From Mollicutes bacterium (lineage in GTDB: Bacteria > Bacillota_I > Bacilli_A > RF39 > UBA660): a stretch of DNA of 7,829 nt. Shown in pieces: positions 1 to 6,795 of the stretch (within the stretch, counting starts at the first letter, position 1; the number at the start of each line of letters is the position of its first letter). Position numbers and translations under genes: made by a program. Below the pieces are notes generated by a model. That model saw only the letters and a program-made list of their open reading frames with translations, did no database searches and had not been told where the DNA came from. The stretch covers positions 1-7,829 of the forward strand of contig DUPI01000050.1 in assembly GCA_012838395.1 (NCBI GenBank), read 5' to 3'.

Positions 1-1806
1 GGGATTTTAGGTTCCGTTTTTGCAATGTTGGGTGTGCAATTATTTGCCTATGAAGGAACTGTTATCGTTGCTTGGACATTGCTAATTTGTGGTTTTGTTA
101 TGTTTACAGGCATTACGATTGCCGATATGGTTACAAAAATAGTTCGAAAAATTAAAAATATTATTGGTAAATTTAAAAAGAATAAAGTAGAAGAAGACAT
201 TAAGAAAGCTGAACAGGATTTTGAAAAAGATAATAAAATTGTGATTACTAGTGTTGATGATTTAATTAAGGTTCATGATAATCAAAATCAAGAAAAAGAC
301 AAAGCAACAGTTGTTGAACCAAAAGAAGAAAAGGGTCCTGAGGATTCATCAGGATATATCCTTCCTTCGCTAAAACTTTTATCACCACCGATTAAAAATA
401 AAGGAAATACTAATCATGAAGATGTTAAAGACAACGTTAAATTATTAGAACAAGTATTAGGTGATTTTGATATTCATGGTAAAGTAGTGGCTATTAATAT
501 TGGTCCAGCAGTTACCCAGTATGAATTAGAAATCAAAGCGGGAACCAAGGTTAATAAAATATTAAGTATTCACCGAGAAATTTCATTGGCCTTAGCTGCT
601 AAAGATGTTCGTATTCAAGCTCCAATTCCAGGGAAAAGCACTATTGGTATTGAATTACCTAATAAGAATGTTTCAATGGTTACAGTTAGTGAAATATTAG
701 AAAAGATTCCCCGAAAATTAAATACTACAAAACTTATTGTAGCCTTAGGTAAAAATATAATGGGAGAACCAATTTATTTTGATATTAATAAAACACCCCA
801 CCTTTTAGTGGCTGGTGCTACGGGGAGTGGTAAATCAGTATGTATTAACAGTATGATTATATCGCTTTTAATGAGAACCAAACCTGATGAAGTAAAGTTA
901 TTGTTGGTTGATCCAAAGAAAGTTGAACTTAATATGTATAATGGTGTACCTCACTTAATGGCTCCAGTTGTTACTGATCCACGACTAGCTAATACAGCTT
1001 TAAAGAAAATTGTTGTTGAAATGGAAAGACGCTACGAGTTGTTTAGTGATAGTGGAACTAAAAACATTGCTGGTTATAACATGTATATTGAAAAGAAGAA
1101 TGCTAAATTAAGTGATAATGATAAAATAAAAAAACTACCGTATATTGTTGCAATTATTGATGAGTTGGCCGACTTAATGTTAGTTGCTGCTAAAGAAGTA
1201 GAAGATTCGATTTTGCGTATTACTCAAATGGCGAGAGCTGCTGGAATACATTTAATAGTAGCGACGCAACGACCATCAACAGATGTTATTACAGGGTTAA
1301 TTAAGGCTAACATACCATCTAGAATTTCCTTTGCGGTTAGCAGTAGCATCGATTCTAGAACAATCTTAGATATGTCAGGTGCTGAAAAACTTTTAGGTAA
1401 GGGAGATATGCTTTTTGTTCCAATGGGTGAAAATACCCCAATGAGAATTCAAGGAACTTATATATCAGAAGAGGAAATTAAAGCAATTGTTGACCATACA
1501 ATTTCGCAACAAAAGGCCAAATATGACGAAAGTTTATTAATGACAGAAGAAGAAATGCATGCGACAACAATGGTTGATGAAAAAGATGCTTATGAAGAAC
1601 CAATGTATAATGATATTGTTGAATTTGTTATTAGAGAAGGAAAGGCTAGTACGTCACTTATTCAAAGAAAATTCCGCTTTGGTTATAACCGTGCTGCTCG
1701 AGTTGTTGATTTAATGGAAGAAAGGGGAATTATTGGTCCTAGGAATGGTTCTAAACCCCGAGAAGTATTAGTTAAGTTTGATTCAAATGATCAAGATGAC
1801 AATTAA
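1..1806 (+). CDS. ftsK: FtsK/SpoIIIE family DNA translocase, 5'-truncated by window edge
   Basis: FtsK/SpoIIIE is a hexameric, septum-anchored ATPase that pumps chromosomal DNA out of the closing division septum. The reading frame is open from base 1, so the first ATG at 25 is not the start. The visible 601 residues begin in the last membrane segments (hydrophobic through about residue 43), and the start and earlier membrane helices lie upstream. A K/E-rich linker (about 45-110) follows, then the alpha/beta motor. Walker A is GATGSGKS (residues 272-279, bases 814-837) and Walker B is IIDE (385-388). The family signature QMARAAGIHLIVATQRPS starts near base 1225. The C-terminal winged-helix gamma domain, which reads polar DNA sequences, spans about 536-598 (FRFGYNRAARVVDLMEERG). 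The motor and gamma domains look intact. The linker is short. The gene ends at a strong terminator and converges on the XRE gene. Identity is very secure; FtsK versus sporulation-specific SpoIIIE cannot be separated here. Confidence 0.97.
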   Translation, partial: GILGSVFAMLGVQLFAYEGTVIVAWTLLICGFVMFTGITIADMVTKIVRKIKNIIGKFKKNKVEEDIKKAEQDFEKDNKIVITSVDDLIKVHDNQNQEKDKATVVEPKEEKGPEDSSGYILPSLKLLSPPIKNKGNTNHEDVKDNVKLLEQVLGDFDIHGKVVAINIGPAVTQYELEIKAGTKVNKILSIHREISLALAAKDVRIQAPIPGKSTIGIELPNKNVSMVTVSEILEKIPRKLNTTKLIVALGKNIMGEPIYFDINKTPHLLVAGATGSGKSVCINSMIISLLMRTKPDEVKLLLVDPKKVELNMYNGVPHLMAPVVTDPRLANTALKKIVVEMERRYELFSDSGTKNIAGYNMYIEKKNAKLSDNDKIKKLPYIVAIIDELADLMLVAAKEVEDSILRITQMARAAGIHLIVATQRPSTDVITGLIKANIPSRISFAVSSSIDSRTILDMSGAEKLLGKGDMLFVPMGENTPMRIQGTYISEEEIKAIVDHTISQQKAKYDESLLMTEEEMHATTMVDEKDAYEEPMYNDIVEFVIREGKASTSLIQRKFRFGYNRAARVVDLMEERGIIGPRNGSKPREVLVKFDSNDQDDN

Positions 1807-1842
1807 AAAAGAGGAATCTAATAATTAATTCCTCTTTTTTTT
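1805..1842. terminator. Bidirectional rho-independent terminator between ftsK and the XRE gene
   Basis: A perfect 13-bp stem, AAAAAAGAGGAAT (1805-1817) with ATTCCTCTTTTTT (1828-1840), encloses a 10-base loop. A run of eight T (1835-1842) follows on the + strand. On the - strand the same hairpin is followed by a T run as well, because the left arm is A-rich. It begins inside the ftsK stop codon and lies between two convergent genes, so it probably ends both transcripts. Confidence 0.93.
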
Positions 1843-1876
1843 ATATCTACGAAAAAATCAAAACAAAATAACTTTG

Positions 1877-2113
1877 TTAATTATCTTTCCTATTGATATT
1901 TTTAGAATCGATAATTTCGTCATTGACATTATTTTTAAATGCTATTGTATAATTACAAAAATCAGCAATTTTCTCAATAGATTCAAATGTCGGTTGTCGG
2001 TATCCTCTTTCCCAACCACTTAATGTTGTTTGAGAAATTGATAGCTTATCCGCTAACATTTTTTGACTGACATTATTATCTAAGCGCATTTTTTTCAAGA
2101 TTTTTCCAATCAT
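1877..2113 (-). CDS. Small XRE-family helix-turn-helix transcriptional regulator
   Basis: This is a 78-residue protein that is almost entirely one Cro/CI-type (HTH_3) DNA-binding domain, about residues 4-57. Recognisable parts are KKMRLDNNVSQKMLADKLSIS, TTLSGWERGYRQPTFESIEKIA and a short polar tail (62-78, rich in N, D and K). No sensor or enzymatic domain is present. I chose ATG at 2113 because GGTGG (2119-2123 on the - strand) sits 5 bases before it. A GTG three codons upstream (2122) would lie inside that ribosome binding site. The gene is divergent from ndk and convergent with ftsK. Single-domain XRE proteins usually bind palindromes near their own promoter, and one is present at 2179-2201. 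Its target is unknown; it could control itself, ndk, or something distant. The fold is secure, the role is not. Confidence 0.83.
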   Translation of the reverse strand: MIGKILKKMRLDNNVSQKMLADKLSISQTTLSGWERGYRQPTFESIEKIADFCNYTIAFKNNVNDEIIDSKNINRKDN

Positions 2114-2178
2114 TAATACCACCCAATTATATTATGACACAACTATAAAAAAAAAACACTACTTTAGCGCAAAAAGTC

Positions 2179-2207
2179 TTACAAAAATCACTTTTTTGTA
2201 AACAAAA
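2179..2207. promoter_or_regulatory. Candidate operator: overlapping palindromes between the XRE gene and ndk
   Basis: TTACAAAAA (2179-2187) and TTTTTGTAA (2193-2201) are exact reverse complements separated by five bases. A second overlapping inverted repeat is TTTTGT-AA-ACAAAA (2194-2207). ACAAAAATCA (2181) and ACAAAATCA (2202) also form a direct repeat 21 bases apart, about two helical turns. The site lies upstream of both divergent genes, where an autoregulatory XRE operator would be expected. The region is very A/T-rich, so simple repeats can arise by chance. The XRE gene's own promoter is not clear; the best guess is TATAGT at 2142-2147 on the - strand, without a good -35. Confidence 0.4.
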
Positions 2208-2241
2208 TCATTCATATATTAAAAAATCTTGTAAAAAACTA

Positions 2242-2270
2242 TTTATATCTCAAAATATGTATGATATACT
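2242..2270 (+). promoter_or_regulatory. ndk promoter with extended -10
   Basis: TTTATA (2242-2247, 4 of 6 against TTGACA) is followed after 17 bases by TATACT (2265-2270), preceded by TG at 2262-2263, which gives an extended -10 of TGATATACT. Transcription would start near A2277, leaving a leader of only about 16 bases that consists mostly of the ribosome binding site GGAGGG (2280-2285). This placement is also why the upstream in-frame ATG at 2257 cannot be the ndk start. Confidence 0.75.
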
Positions 2271-2292
2271 TTGGTTATTGGAGGGATATTTA

Positions 2293-2691
2293 ATGGAAAA
2301 AACGTATATTATGTTAAAACCGGATGCCATCAAAAGAAGATTGGTTGGTAATATTATTAATCGCATTGAAAATAAAGGTTACAATATTACAAAAATGAAA
2401 ATGTTTAACTTGAATGAAGAAATTTTAAAAGAACATTATAGTCATTTAGTTGATAAACCATTTTTTCCGGAATTAGTTGACTTTATGATGTCGGGACCAG
2501 TCATTGGGATGATTGTTGAGGGGGATGACGTTGTTGTTGGAATGCGTAATTTAATGGGGCCAACCAAATGGATTGAAGCAACTCCGGGAACAATTAGAGG
2601 TGATTTTGCTAACAATACAACTGAAAATTTAATTCACGGTTCAGACTCAGTTGAAAATGCAATAATTGAAATTAAAAGATTCTTTGGGTAA
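2293..2691 (+). CDS. ndk: Nucleoside diphosphate kinase
   Basis: Ndk transfers the gamma-phosphate of ATP to NDPs and dNDPs through a phosphohistidine, balancing cytosolic nucleotide pools. The 132-residue protein starts MEKTYIMLKPDA, with the conserved Lys9. It contains the Kpn-loop-type region SGPVIGMIVEG, then PGTIRGDF (98-105) and the active-site motif NLIHGSDS with catalytic His115. The start ATG at 2293 lies 7 bases after GGAGGG. The in-frame ATG at 2257 falls in the promoter -10 region and would add a 12-residue tail no Ndk has. The protein is slightly shorter than the common 135-150 residues, ending right after the last helix (IEIKRFFG). The loop usually read as TNP is TKW here (residues 91-93). 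The gene is monocistronic, with its own promoter and terminator. Confidence 0.97.
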   Translation: MEKTYIMLKPDAIKRRLVGNIINRIENKGYNITKMKMFNLNEEILKEHYSHLVDKPFFPELVDFMMSGPVIGMIVEGDDVVVGMRNLMGPTKWIEATPGTIRGDFANNTTENLIHGSDSVENAIIEIKRFFG

Positions 2692-2706
2692 CACCAAAGA
2701 GTTTTT
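2672..2706 (+). terminator. ndk terminator overlapping the stop codon
   Basis: TCTTTGG (2681-2687) pairs with CCAAAGA (2694-2700) around a six-base loop, GTAACA, that contains the ndk stop TAA (2689-2691). A T run (2702-2706) follows. The A-rich sequence before the stem can pair with the T run, lengthening the hairpin with some G-U pairs. The whole left arm is coding sequence for the last Ndk residues. Confidence 0.78.
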
Positions 2707-2726
2707 AATTCTACCTTCTAAAAATA

Positions 2727-2754
2727 TTGTAATTGAATATAATTGTGATATAAT
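2727..2754 (+). promoter_or_regulatory. murG-murB-divIB promoter with perfect extended -10
   Basis: TTGTAA (2727-2732, 4 of 6 against TTGACA) is followed after 16 bases by consensus TATAAT (2749-2754), with TG at 2746-2747. The extended -10 TGATATAAT is nearly the same as the one before ndk. Transcription should start at about 2761, giving a leader of about 13 bases that begins with the AGGATG ribosome binding site (2761-2766). Confidence 0.8.
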
Positions 2755-2773
2755 ATTGATAGGATGTGACAGT

Positions 2774-3856
2774 ATGAGAGTGATTATAAGTGCAGGTGGA
2801 ACGGGTGGTCATATTTACCCCGCTCTAGCGCTAATAAATAAAATCAAAGAAAAAGAACCCAGTAGTGAATTTTTATATATTGGAACTCATAACAGAATGG
2901 AAAAGGATATTATACCAGCACACGGTATTCCTTTTGAAACAATTGAAATATATGGCTTTAATCGTAAAAACTTGTTGAAAAATTTTAAAACATTAAAAAC
3001 ATTTGTTAACAGCTACTATAGGTGTCGTAAAATAATTAAGGATTTTAATCCTGATATTGTAATTGGCTTTGGTGGTTACGTTACTGGACCAGTTATTTAT
3101 GCAGCCAACAAATTGGGATATAAAACTTTTATTCATGAACAAAATAGTATTCCTGGGAAGGCTAATTTATTTTTAAGTAAATATGTTACTACTATCGGAG
3201 TATCTTTTAAATCATCGATAAAACATTTTCCTGAATACAAAACTACTTTTACTGGTAATCCTTGTGGGGAAGATGCTGTTATTCAGCCCCCAGTTAAAAA
3301 AAGTGAATATAAGTTAAATACTAATAAAAAATTAATCTACATTGTAATGGGATCACTAGGTTCATCTAAGATGAGTGATATGTTAATTAAAACAATGAAT
3401 TTATTTAGAGGAAAAGATTATGAAGTTTTATTTGTCACTGGTAAGGAATCGTATGATTCTGTTAAAGTTCATAAATTCCCACCCAATGTCTTTATAAAAC
3501 CTTATATTGAACAACAGACGAGAATGATGAAAAATGCTGATTTAATAGTAACTAGATGTGGAGCAACAACCTTGAGTGAAATTATTGCTTTAAATATTCC
3601 GTCGATATTAATACCTAGTCCATATGTACCTGATAATCATCAATACAAAAATGGAATGGATTTAGTAAATAAAGGTGGAGCTGTAATGATTGAAGAAAAG
3701 AATCTAAAGGGCGATATTTTAGTTAGAACGATTGATGAATTAATATTTAATGAAGAAAAAATGCAAACTATGAAGCAAAATTTAGATAGTTTAAAAGTTT
3801 CTAAAAGTGCAACTAAAATATATGAATTAATCAGAGAAATTATAGATAGGAAGTAA
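2774..3856 (+). CDS. murG: UDP-N-acetylglucosamine--N-acetylmuramyl-(pentapeptide) pyrophosphoryl-undecaprenol N-acetylglucosamine transferase (MurG)
   Basis: MurG adds GlcNAc from UDP-GlcNAc to lipid I on the inner membrane face, making lipid II. The 360-residue GT-B glycosyltransferase has an N-terminal acceptor domain with GGTGGH (8-13), FGGYVTGP (99-106) and HEQNSIPGKAN (121-131). The C-terminal UDP-GlcNAc domain has a glycine-rich loop (MGSLGSSKM, 192-200, where GGSxGA is more usual), RCGATTLSEI (261-270) and PYVPDNHQYKN (283-293). ATG 2774 is preceded by AGGATG with 7 bases spacing and puts MRVIISAGGTGGH at the expected N-terminus. The frame extends upstream to 2666, but that part lies in ndk and the promoter. 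It is first in a tight operon; murB starts 3 bases after the stop. Motifs and length are normal for the family. Confidence 0.96.
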   Translation: MRVIISAGGTGGHIYPALALINKIKEKEPSSEFLYIGTHNRMEKDIIPAHGIPFETIEIYGFNRKNLLKNFKTLKTFVNSYYRCRKIIKDFNPDIVIGFGGYVTGPVIYAANKLGYKTFIHEQNSIPGKANLFLSKYVTTIGVSFKSSIKHFPEYKTTFTGNPCGEDAVIQPPVKKSEYKLNTNKKLIYIVMGSLGSSKMSDMLIKTMNLFRGKDYEVLFVTGKESYDSVKVHKFPPNVFIKPYIEQQTRMMKNADLIVTRCGATTLSEIIALNIPSILIPSPYVPDNHQYKNGMDLVNKGGAVMIEEKNLKGDILVRTIDELIFNEEKMQTMKQNLDSLKVSKSATKIYELIREIIDRK

Positions 3857-3859
3857 TAT

Positions 3860-4756
3860 ATGAATCTTATTGCAGAATTAAAAAAGCTTAAATGTGGAAA
3901 AATCAGAGCTGAAGTTCCACTTAAAGAATATACTACATATAAGTTAGCAGGGGCTGCTAGAGTAGTGATTTATCCCAAAGATATTGAGCAACTAAAAAAG
4001 TTGTTGGTTTTCATTAAAGACAATAAAGTAAAATATAAAATAATTGGAAACGGGAGCAATGTGATCTTTGCTACCGATTATTATGATGGTGTTTTAATTA
4101 AGTTATCTGAATTTAATGACTTAGTTATAGAAGATACAAAAATAATTGTTGGTGCAGGATATAACTTAACTAAGCTCGCTTACCAAGTATCAAGAATGGG
4201 TTTGACTGGTTTTGAATTTGCTCCAGGAATTCCAGGAACTGTTGGTGGTGCGGTTTATATGAATGCCGGTGCTTATAAATCTGATATGGGCTATATCGTT
4301 AGTGAGATTAAAGTTTTAACACCTGATCTGGAAGTTAAAACAATGTACAATAAAGAGTTAGATTTTCATTATCGGACGTCTTTTTTACAAAAAAATCCTG
4401 GATTTATTTGTTTAGAAGCAACTATTATTTTAAAGCGTGGAAACGCTGAATTTATAATGGATTTGATTGGTGAACGTAAAAAAAGGCGCTTAATGACGCA
4501 ACCTCTTGAATATCCTAGTGCAGGCAGTGTGTTTAGAAATCCTGAAGGTAATTCCGCTTGGCGTTTAGTTGAAGCGGTTGGTTACAAGGGAAAAACTTTT
4601 AATAATGTTAAAGTAAGTGAGAAACATGCTAATTTTATTATTAATCCTAACGGTGGAAGTGGGATTGAAATTAAAAATTTAATTGACAAAATTAGAGAAG
4701 AGGTCCAAAAACAATTTAATATTGATTTGATTGTTGAACAAGAAATAATAGAATAG
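3860..4756 (+). CDS. murB: UDP-N-acetylmuramate dehydrogenase (UDP-N-acetylenolpyruvoylglucosamine reductase), type II
   Basis: MurB is a cytosolic FAD enzyme that uses NADPH to reduce UDP-GlcNAc-enolpyruvate to UDP-MurNAc, the first committed precursor of peptidoglycan. The 298 residues contain the FAD loop IIGNGSNVIFAT (61-72), the PCMH-fold signature APGIPGTVGGAVYMNAGAY (121-139) and YRTSFL (171-176). Next come GSVFRNP with the expected proton-donor Ser223, and WRLVEAVGYKG (234-244). VSEKHANFIINPNGGSG (252-268) and the C-terminal IVEQEI with the likely catalytic Glu293 follow. Short length and YR in the YRTSFL segment fit the type II form of Gram-positives. AGGAAG (3848-3853) overlaps the murG stop and lies 6 bases before ATG 3860, so the gene is probably translated together with murG from one mRNA. 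Confidence 0.97.
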   Translation: MNLIAELKKLKCGKIRAEVPLKEYTTYKLAGAARVVIYPKDIEQLKKLLVFIKDNKVKYKIIGNGSNVIFATDYYDGVLIKLSEFNDLVIEDTKIIVGAGYNLTKLAYQVSRMGLTGFEFAPGIPGTVGGAVYMNAGAYKSDMGYIVSEIKVLTPDLEVKTMYNKELDFHYRTSFLQKNPGFICLEATIILKRGNAEFIMDLIGERKKRRLMTQPLEYPSAGSVFRNPEGNSAWRLVEAVGYKGKTFNNVKVSEKHANFIINPNGGSGIEIKNLIDKIREEVQKQFNIDLIVEQEIIE

Positions 4757-4765
4757 AGGGATTTG

Positions 4766-5449
4766 ATGAAAAGAAGAACTGTTAAACGAAAAAAACGAAT
4801 ATTAAATTTAAAAAAGGTCTTTTTTTGTTTTGTTTTTCTTTTTTTATTTGGAACTGCAATAAAAAGGATTATAACTATGCCTATTAAAAACATTTATATT
4901 TATAATAATCAATTATTAACCGATCAAGAAATAATTGAAATAGCTAAGTTGGACAAGTATCCATCGACCCTAAAAAACTTTTCTTTTCTTATTAAATCAA
5001 GATTAGAATCGAATCAATATATAAAACAAGTTCAAGTTTCAAAAAAAAACTTTGTTGAAGTTCATATTAAAGTAAAAGAAAATTATCCAATCTTTATTAA
5101 TCGTATATCAAATAAGACTGTTTTATTAGATGGTAGAGAAGTTGGAGAAACATTTGCAGTTCCAACCTTGATTAATATTGTGCCGGATACTAAGTATAAT
5201 TTACTTATTGATAAAATGAGATTAGTAGATAGAGATATTTTATTTCGTATTTCGGAAATAGAATATAGTCCAAACGAAGTTGAGGGGAACCGTTTTTTAT
5301 TATATATGAATGACGGCAATTATGTTTATATAACCTTGGACAAGTTCTCGAACATTAATAGTTATGTTGATATTATTAAAAATTTTGAAAATAAAAAGGG
5401 TATTTTGCACCTTGATTATGGAAATCATTTTACAATAATTGATAATTAA
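4766..5449 (+). CDS. divIB: Cell division protein DivIB/FtsQ
   Basis: DivIB (FtsQ) is a single-pass divisome protein that binds the FtsL-DivIC pair and helps control septal wall synthesis. The 227 residues show the right plan. A very basic cytoplasmic tail (MKRRTVKRKKRILNLKK, 1-17) leads into one transmembrane helix (18-37, FFCFVFLFLFG). An extracellular POTRA domain (about 39-108, from MPIKNIYIYNNQLLTDQEI to IKVKENYPIF) and a beta domain ending LHLDYGNHFTIIDN complete it. ATG 4766 is 5 bases after AGAGGG (4755-4760). A TTG at 4763 would be too close to that site. The gene starts 9 bases after murB. It is shorter than Bacillus DivIB (about 263), with a reduced cytoplasmic tail and no C-terminal tail. 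Sequence conservation in this family is low, so the call rests on topology, POTRA pattern and position before ftsA. Confidence 0.9.
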   Translation: MKRRTVKRKKRILNLKKVFFCFVFLFLFGTAIKRIITMPIKNIYIYNNQLLTDQEIIEIAKLDKYPSTLKNFSFLIKSRLESNQYIKQVQVSKKNFVEVHIKVKENYPIFINRISNKTVLLDGREVGETFAVPTLINIVPDTKYNLLIDKMRLVDRDILFRISEIEYSPNEVEGNRFLLYMNDGNYVYITLDKFSNINSYVDIIKNFENKKGILHLDYGNHFTIIDN

Positions 5450-5465
5450 GCAAAAACGCTAACTT

Positions 5466-5524
5466 TTGTATAAATTCTTTTACTTTTCAAAAAAAATATA
5501 GTATAATTGTTGTAGATTATACAA
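5466..5524 (+). promoter_or_regulatory. Inverted repeat framing the ftsA promoter and reaching its ribosome binding site
   Basis: TTGTATAA (5466-5473) and TTATACAA (5517-5524) are exact reverse complements 43 bases apart. With two G-U pairs the stem extends to 10, reaching GG of the ftsA ribosome binding site (5525-5526). Only an mRNA reading through from divIB would carry both arms; the transcript from the local promoter (start near 5514) carries only the right arm. In an A/T-rich spacer an 8-bp match can occur by chance, so function is unproven. Confidence 0.3.
5479..5507 (+). promoter_or_regulatory. ftsA-ftsZ promoter
   Basis: TTTACT (5479-5484, 4 of 6 against TTGACA), a 17-base spacer and consensus TATAAT (5502-5507) lie in the 86-base gap between divIB and ftsA. 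The expected start is near A5514. The ribosome binding site AAGGAG (5523-5528) is 8 bases before the ftsA ATG. Unlike the two upstream promoters it has no TG extension. I saw no clear terminator after divIB, so ftsA-ftsZ is probably also transcribed by read-through from the murG promoter. Confidence 0.72.
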
Positions 5525-5536
5525 GGAGATGATAGT

Positions 5537-6784
5537 ATGAAGAATATTTATACTAGTGTTGATATGGGTTCTGACACAATTAAAGTAGTTGTGTGCGAAC
5601 TTCATAAAAACCGCTTAAATTTACTTGCGGCATCTTCTGTTAGATCGCGAGGAATTAAAAAAGGGGTTATAACTGATGTAACTAAAGCTAGTGAATCATT
5701 AAAAGAAGCCCTTAGTGAAGTTGAATTAATGTTAGGAGTTAAAATTAAACGAGTAATTGCTTCGGTGCCAAGTTATTTTGCTGAATATACTTATGCTGAA
5801 GGAAAAATTGATATAAAAAGTGAAGATAAAATTGTTAGTGGTGACGACATTATTCGCTGTTTGCATAATGCTGTTAAAACAAAAATTGGTGTAAATAATG
5901 AATTAGTAACAGTAATCCCAATTGATTTTTCATTAAATGATGAACAATTAATAAAAGATCCTAAAGGGTTGCAAGGAGAAAACTTAAGTTCAAGAATGAT
6001 TTTGGTAACAACACCTAAAAAAAATATATATTCAGTAGTGAGTTTAATTGAAAGTATTGGTGTTATCGTTGAAGATATATCTCTTAATAATATAGGTGAT
6101 ATATATGCTTTTAAAAATTCTAAAACAGAAACGCAATTAGGGGTTGTTATAAATATTGGTTCAGAAACAACTTCAGTTTCTTTATATAATAAAGATATTG
6201 TTGTTAAAAGTGCGATTATTGGACTTGGTGGCAACGATGTTGATAACGATATTTCTTATATGTATAAAATTAATAGAGATCAAGCATTAAAAATAAAAGA
6301 AAGATTTGCTCTTGCTCATAAATTGTATGCTTCAGTTAATGATTTTTATGAAGTTTCGACTAAAAATAATGAAATAATTTCTATTAATCAGTTTGAGGTA
6401 TCGGAAGTTGTAATGTCGCGACTTGAAGAAATCTTAACTTTTGCAATAAAGGAAATAAATAACTTAACAAATAAGAAAATTCAGTATATAATAATAACTG
6501 GTGGTATGAGTAATATGGCTCATTTTAAATATATTGTTGATGAAGTTTTAGGAAAACGTGCTATAATTGGTAATATAAAGGTTATTGGCGCTAGAGATAA
6601 TAGCTATTCATCGGCTATTGGTAATATTGTTTATTTTATTGACAAACTAAAATTAAGAAATAAGCAATATTCAATGTTTAGTAAAGAGGATGTTGAAGAA
6701 CTATCAACAACTAAAAAGAATTTAATTAATATATCTAACGATTCGATGTTAGGAAAAGTTTTTGGATATTTTTGGAGTGAATAA
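5537..6784 (+). CDS. ftsA: Cell division protein FtsA
   Basis: FtsA is an actin-fold protein that tethers FtsZ filaments to the membrane and recruits later divisome proteins. The 415 residues show phosphate-1 (VDMGSDTIK, 8-16), the FtsA-specific 1C domain (about 82-165), phosphate-2 (VINIGSETTSVSLY, 204-217) and IGLGGNDVDNDI (228-239). An adenosine motif (IIITGGMSNM, 318-327) follows. The protein ends in a short linker and an amphipathic membrane-targeting helix (SMLGKVFGYFW, 403-413). Phosphate-2 is unusual: actin-fold proteins normally have DIGGGTT-like sequence, whereas here the Asp is Asn206 and the glycine pair is Ser-Glu (209-210). ATP binding or hydrolysis may therefore be altered, though the fold and anchor look intact. 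ATG 5537 follows AAGGAG by 8 bases. ftsZ starts 11 bases downstream, the usual ftsAZ pair. Confidence 0.95.
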   Translation: MKNIYTSVDMGSDTIKVVVCELHKNRLNLLAASSVRSRGIKKGVITDVTKASESLKEALSEVELMLGVKIKRVIASVPSYFAEYTYAEGKIDIKSEDKIVSGDDIIRCLHNAVKTKIGVNNELVTVIPIDFSLNDEQLIKDPKGLQGENLSSRMILVTTPKKNIYSVVSLIESIGVIVEDISLNNIGDIYAFKNSKTETQLGVVINIGSETTSVSLYNKDIVVKSAIIGLGGNDVDNDISYMYKINRDQALKIKERFALAHKLYASVNDFYEVSTKNNEIISINQFEVSEVVMSRLEEILTFAIKEINNLTNKKIQYIIITGGMSNMAHFKYIVDEVLGKRAIIGNIKVIGARDNSYSSAIGNIVYFIDKLKLRNKQYSMFSKEDVEELSTTKKNLINISNDSMLGKVFGYFWSE

Positions 6785-6795
6785 GGAGGATAATT

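Noticed and set aside
2257..2292. In-frame ATG at 2257 as the ndk start
   Set aside because: It lies in the -10 region of a good promoter, has no ribosome binding site, and adds 12 residues foreign to Ndk. ATG 2293 follows GGAGGG.
2666..2773. Upstream extension of the murG frame
   Set aside because: It overlaps the ndk end, its terminator and the murG promoter, and the MurG N-terminus is canonical from ATG 2774.
4582..4893. Antisense open frame across the murB-divIB junction
   Set aside because: It is opposite two well-identified genes, has low-complexity hydrophobic and lysine-rich translation, and resembles no protein I recognise.
5083..5319. Antisense open frame inside divIB
   Set aside because: It has no supporting signal and lies fully within a gene fitting the DivIB plan.
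5449..5469. Possible terminator just after divIB
   Set aside because: Only three to five weak pairs (AGC with GCT, or CAAAA with TTTTG) and no proper T run.
5791..6234. 147-codon antisense open frame inside ftsA
   Set aside because: Its length is due to the A/T-rich codon pattern of ftsA; I saw no ribosome binding site or recognisable domain, and the sense gene is certain.
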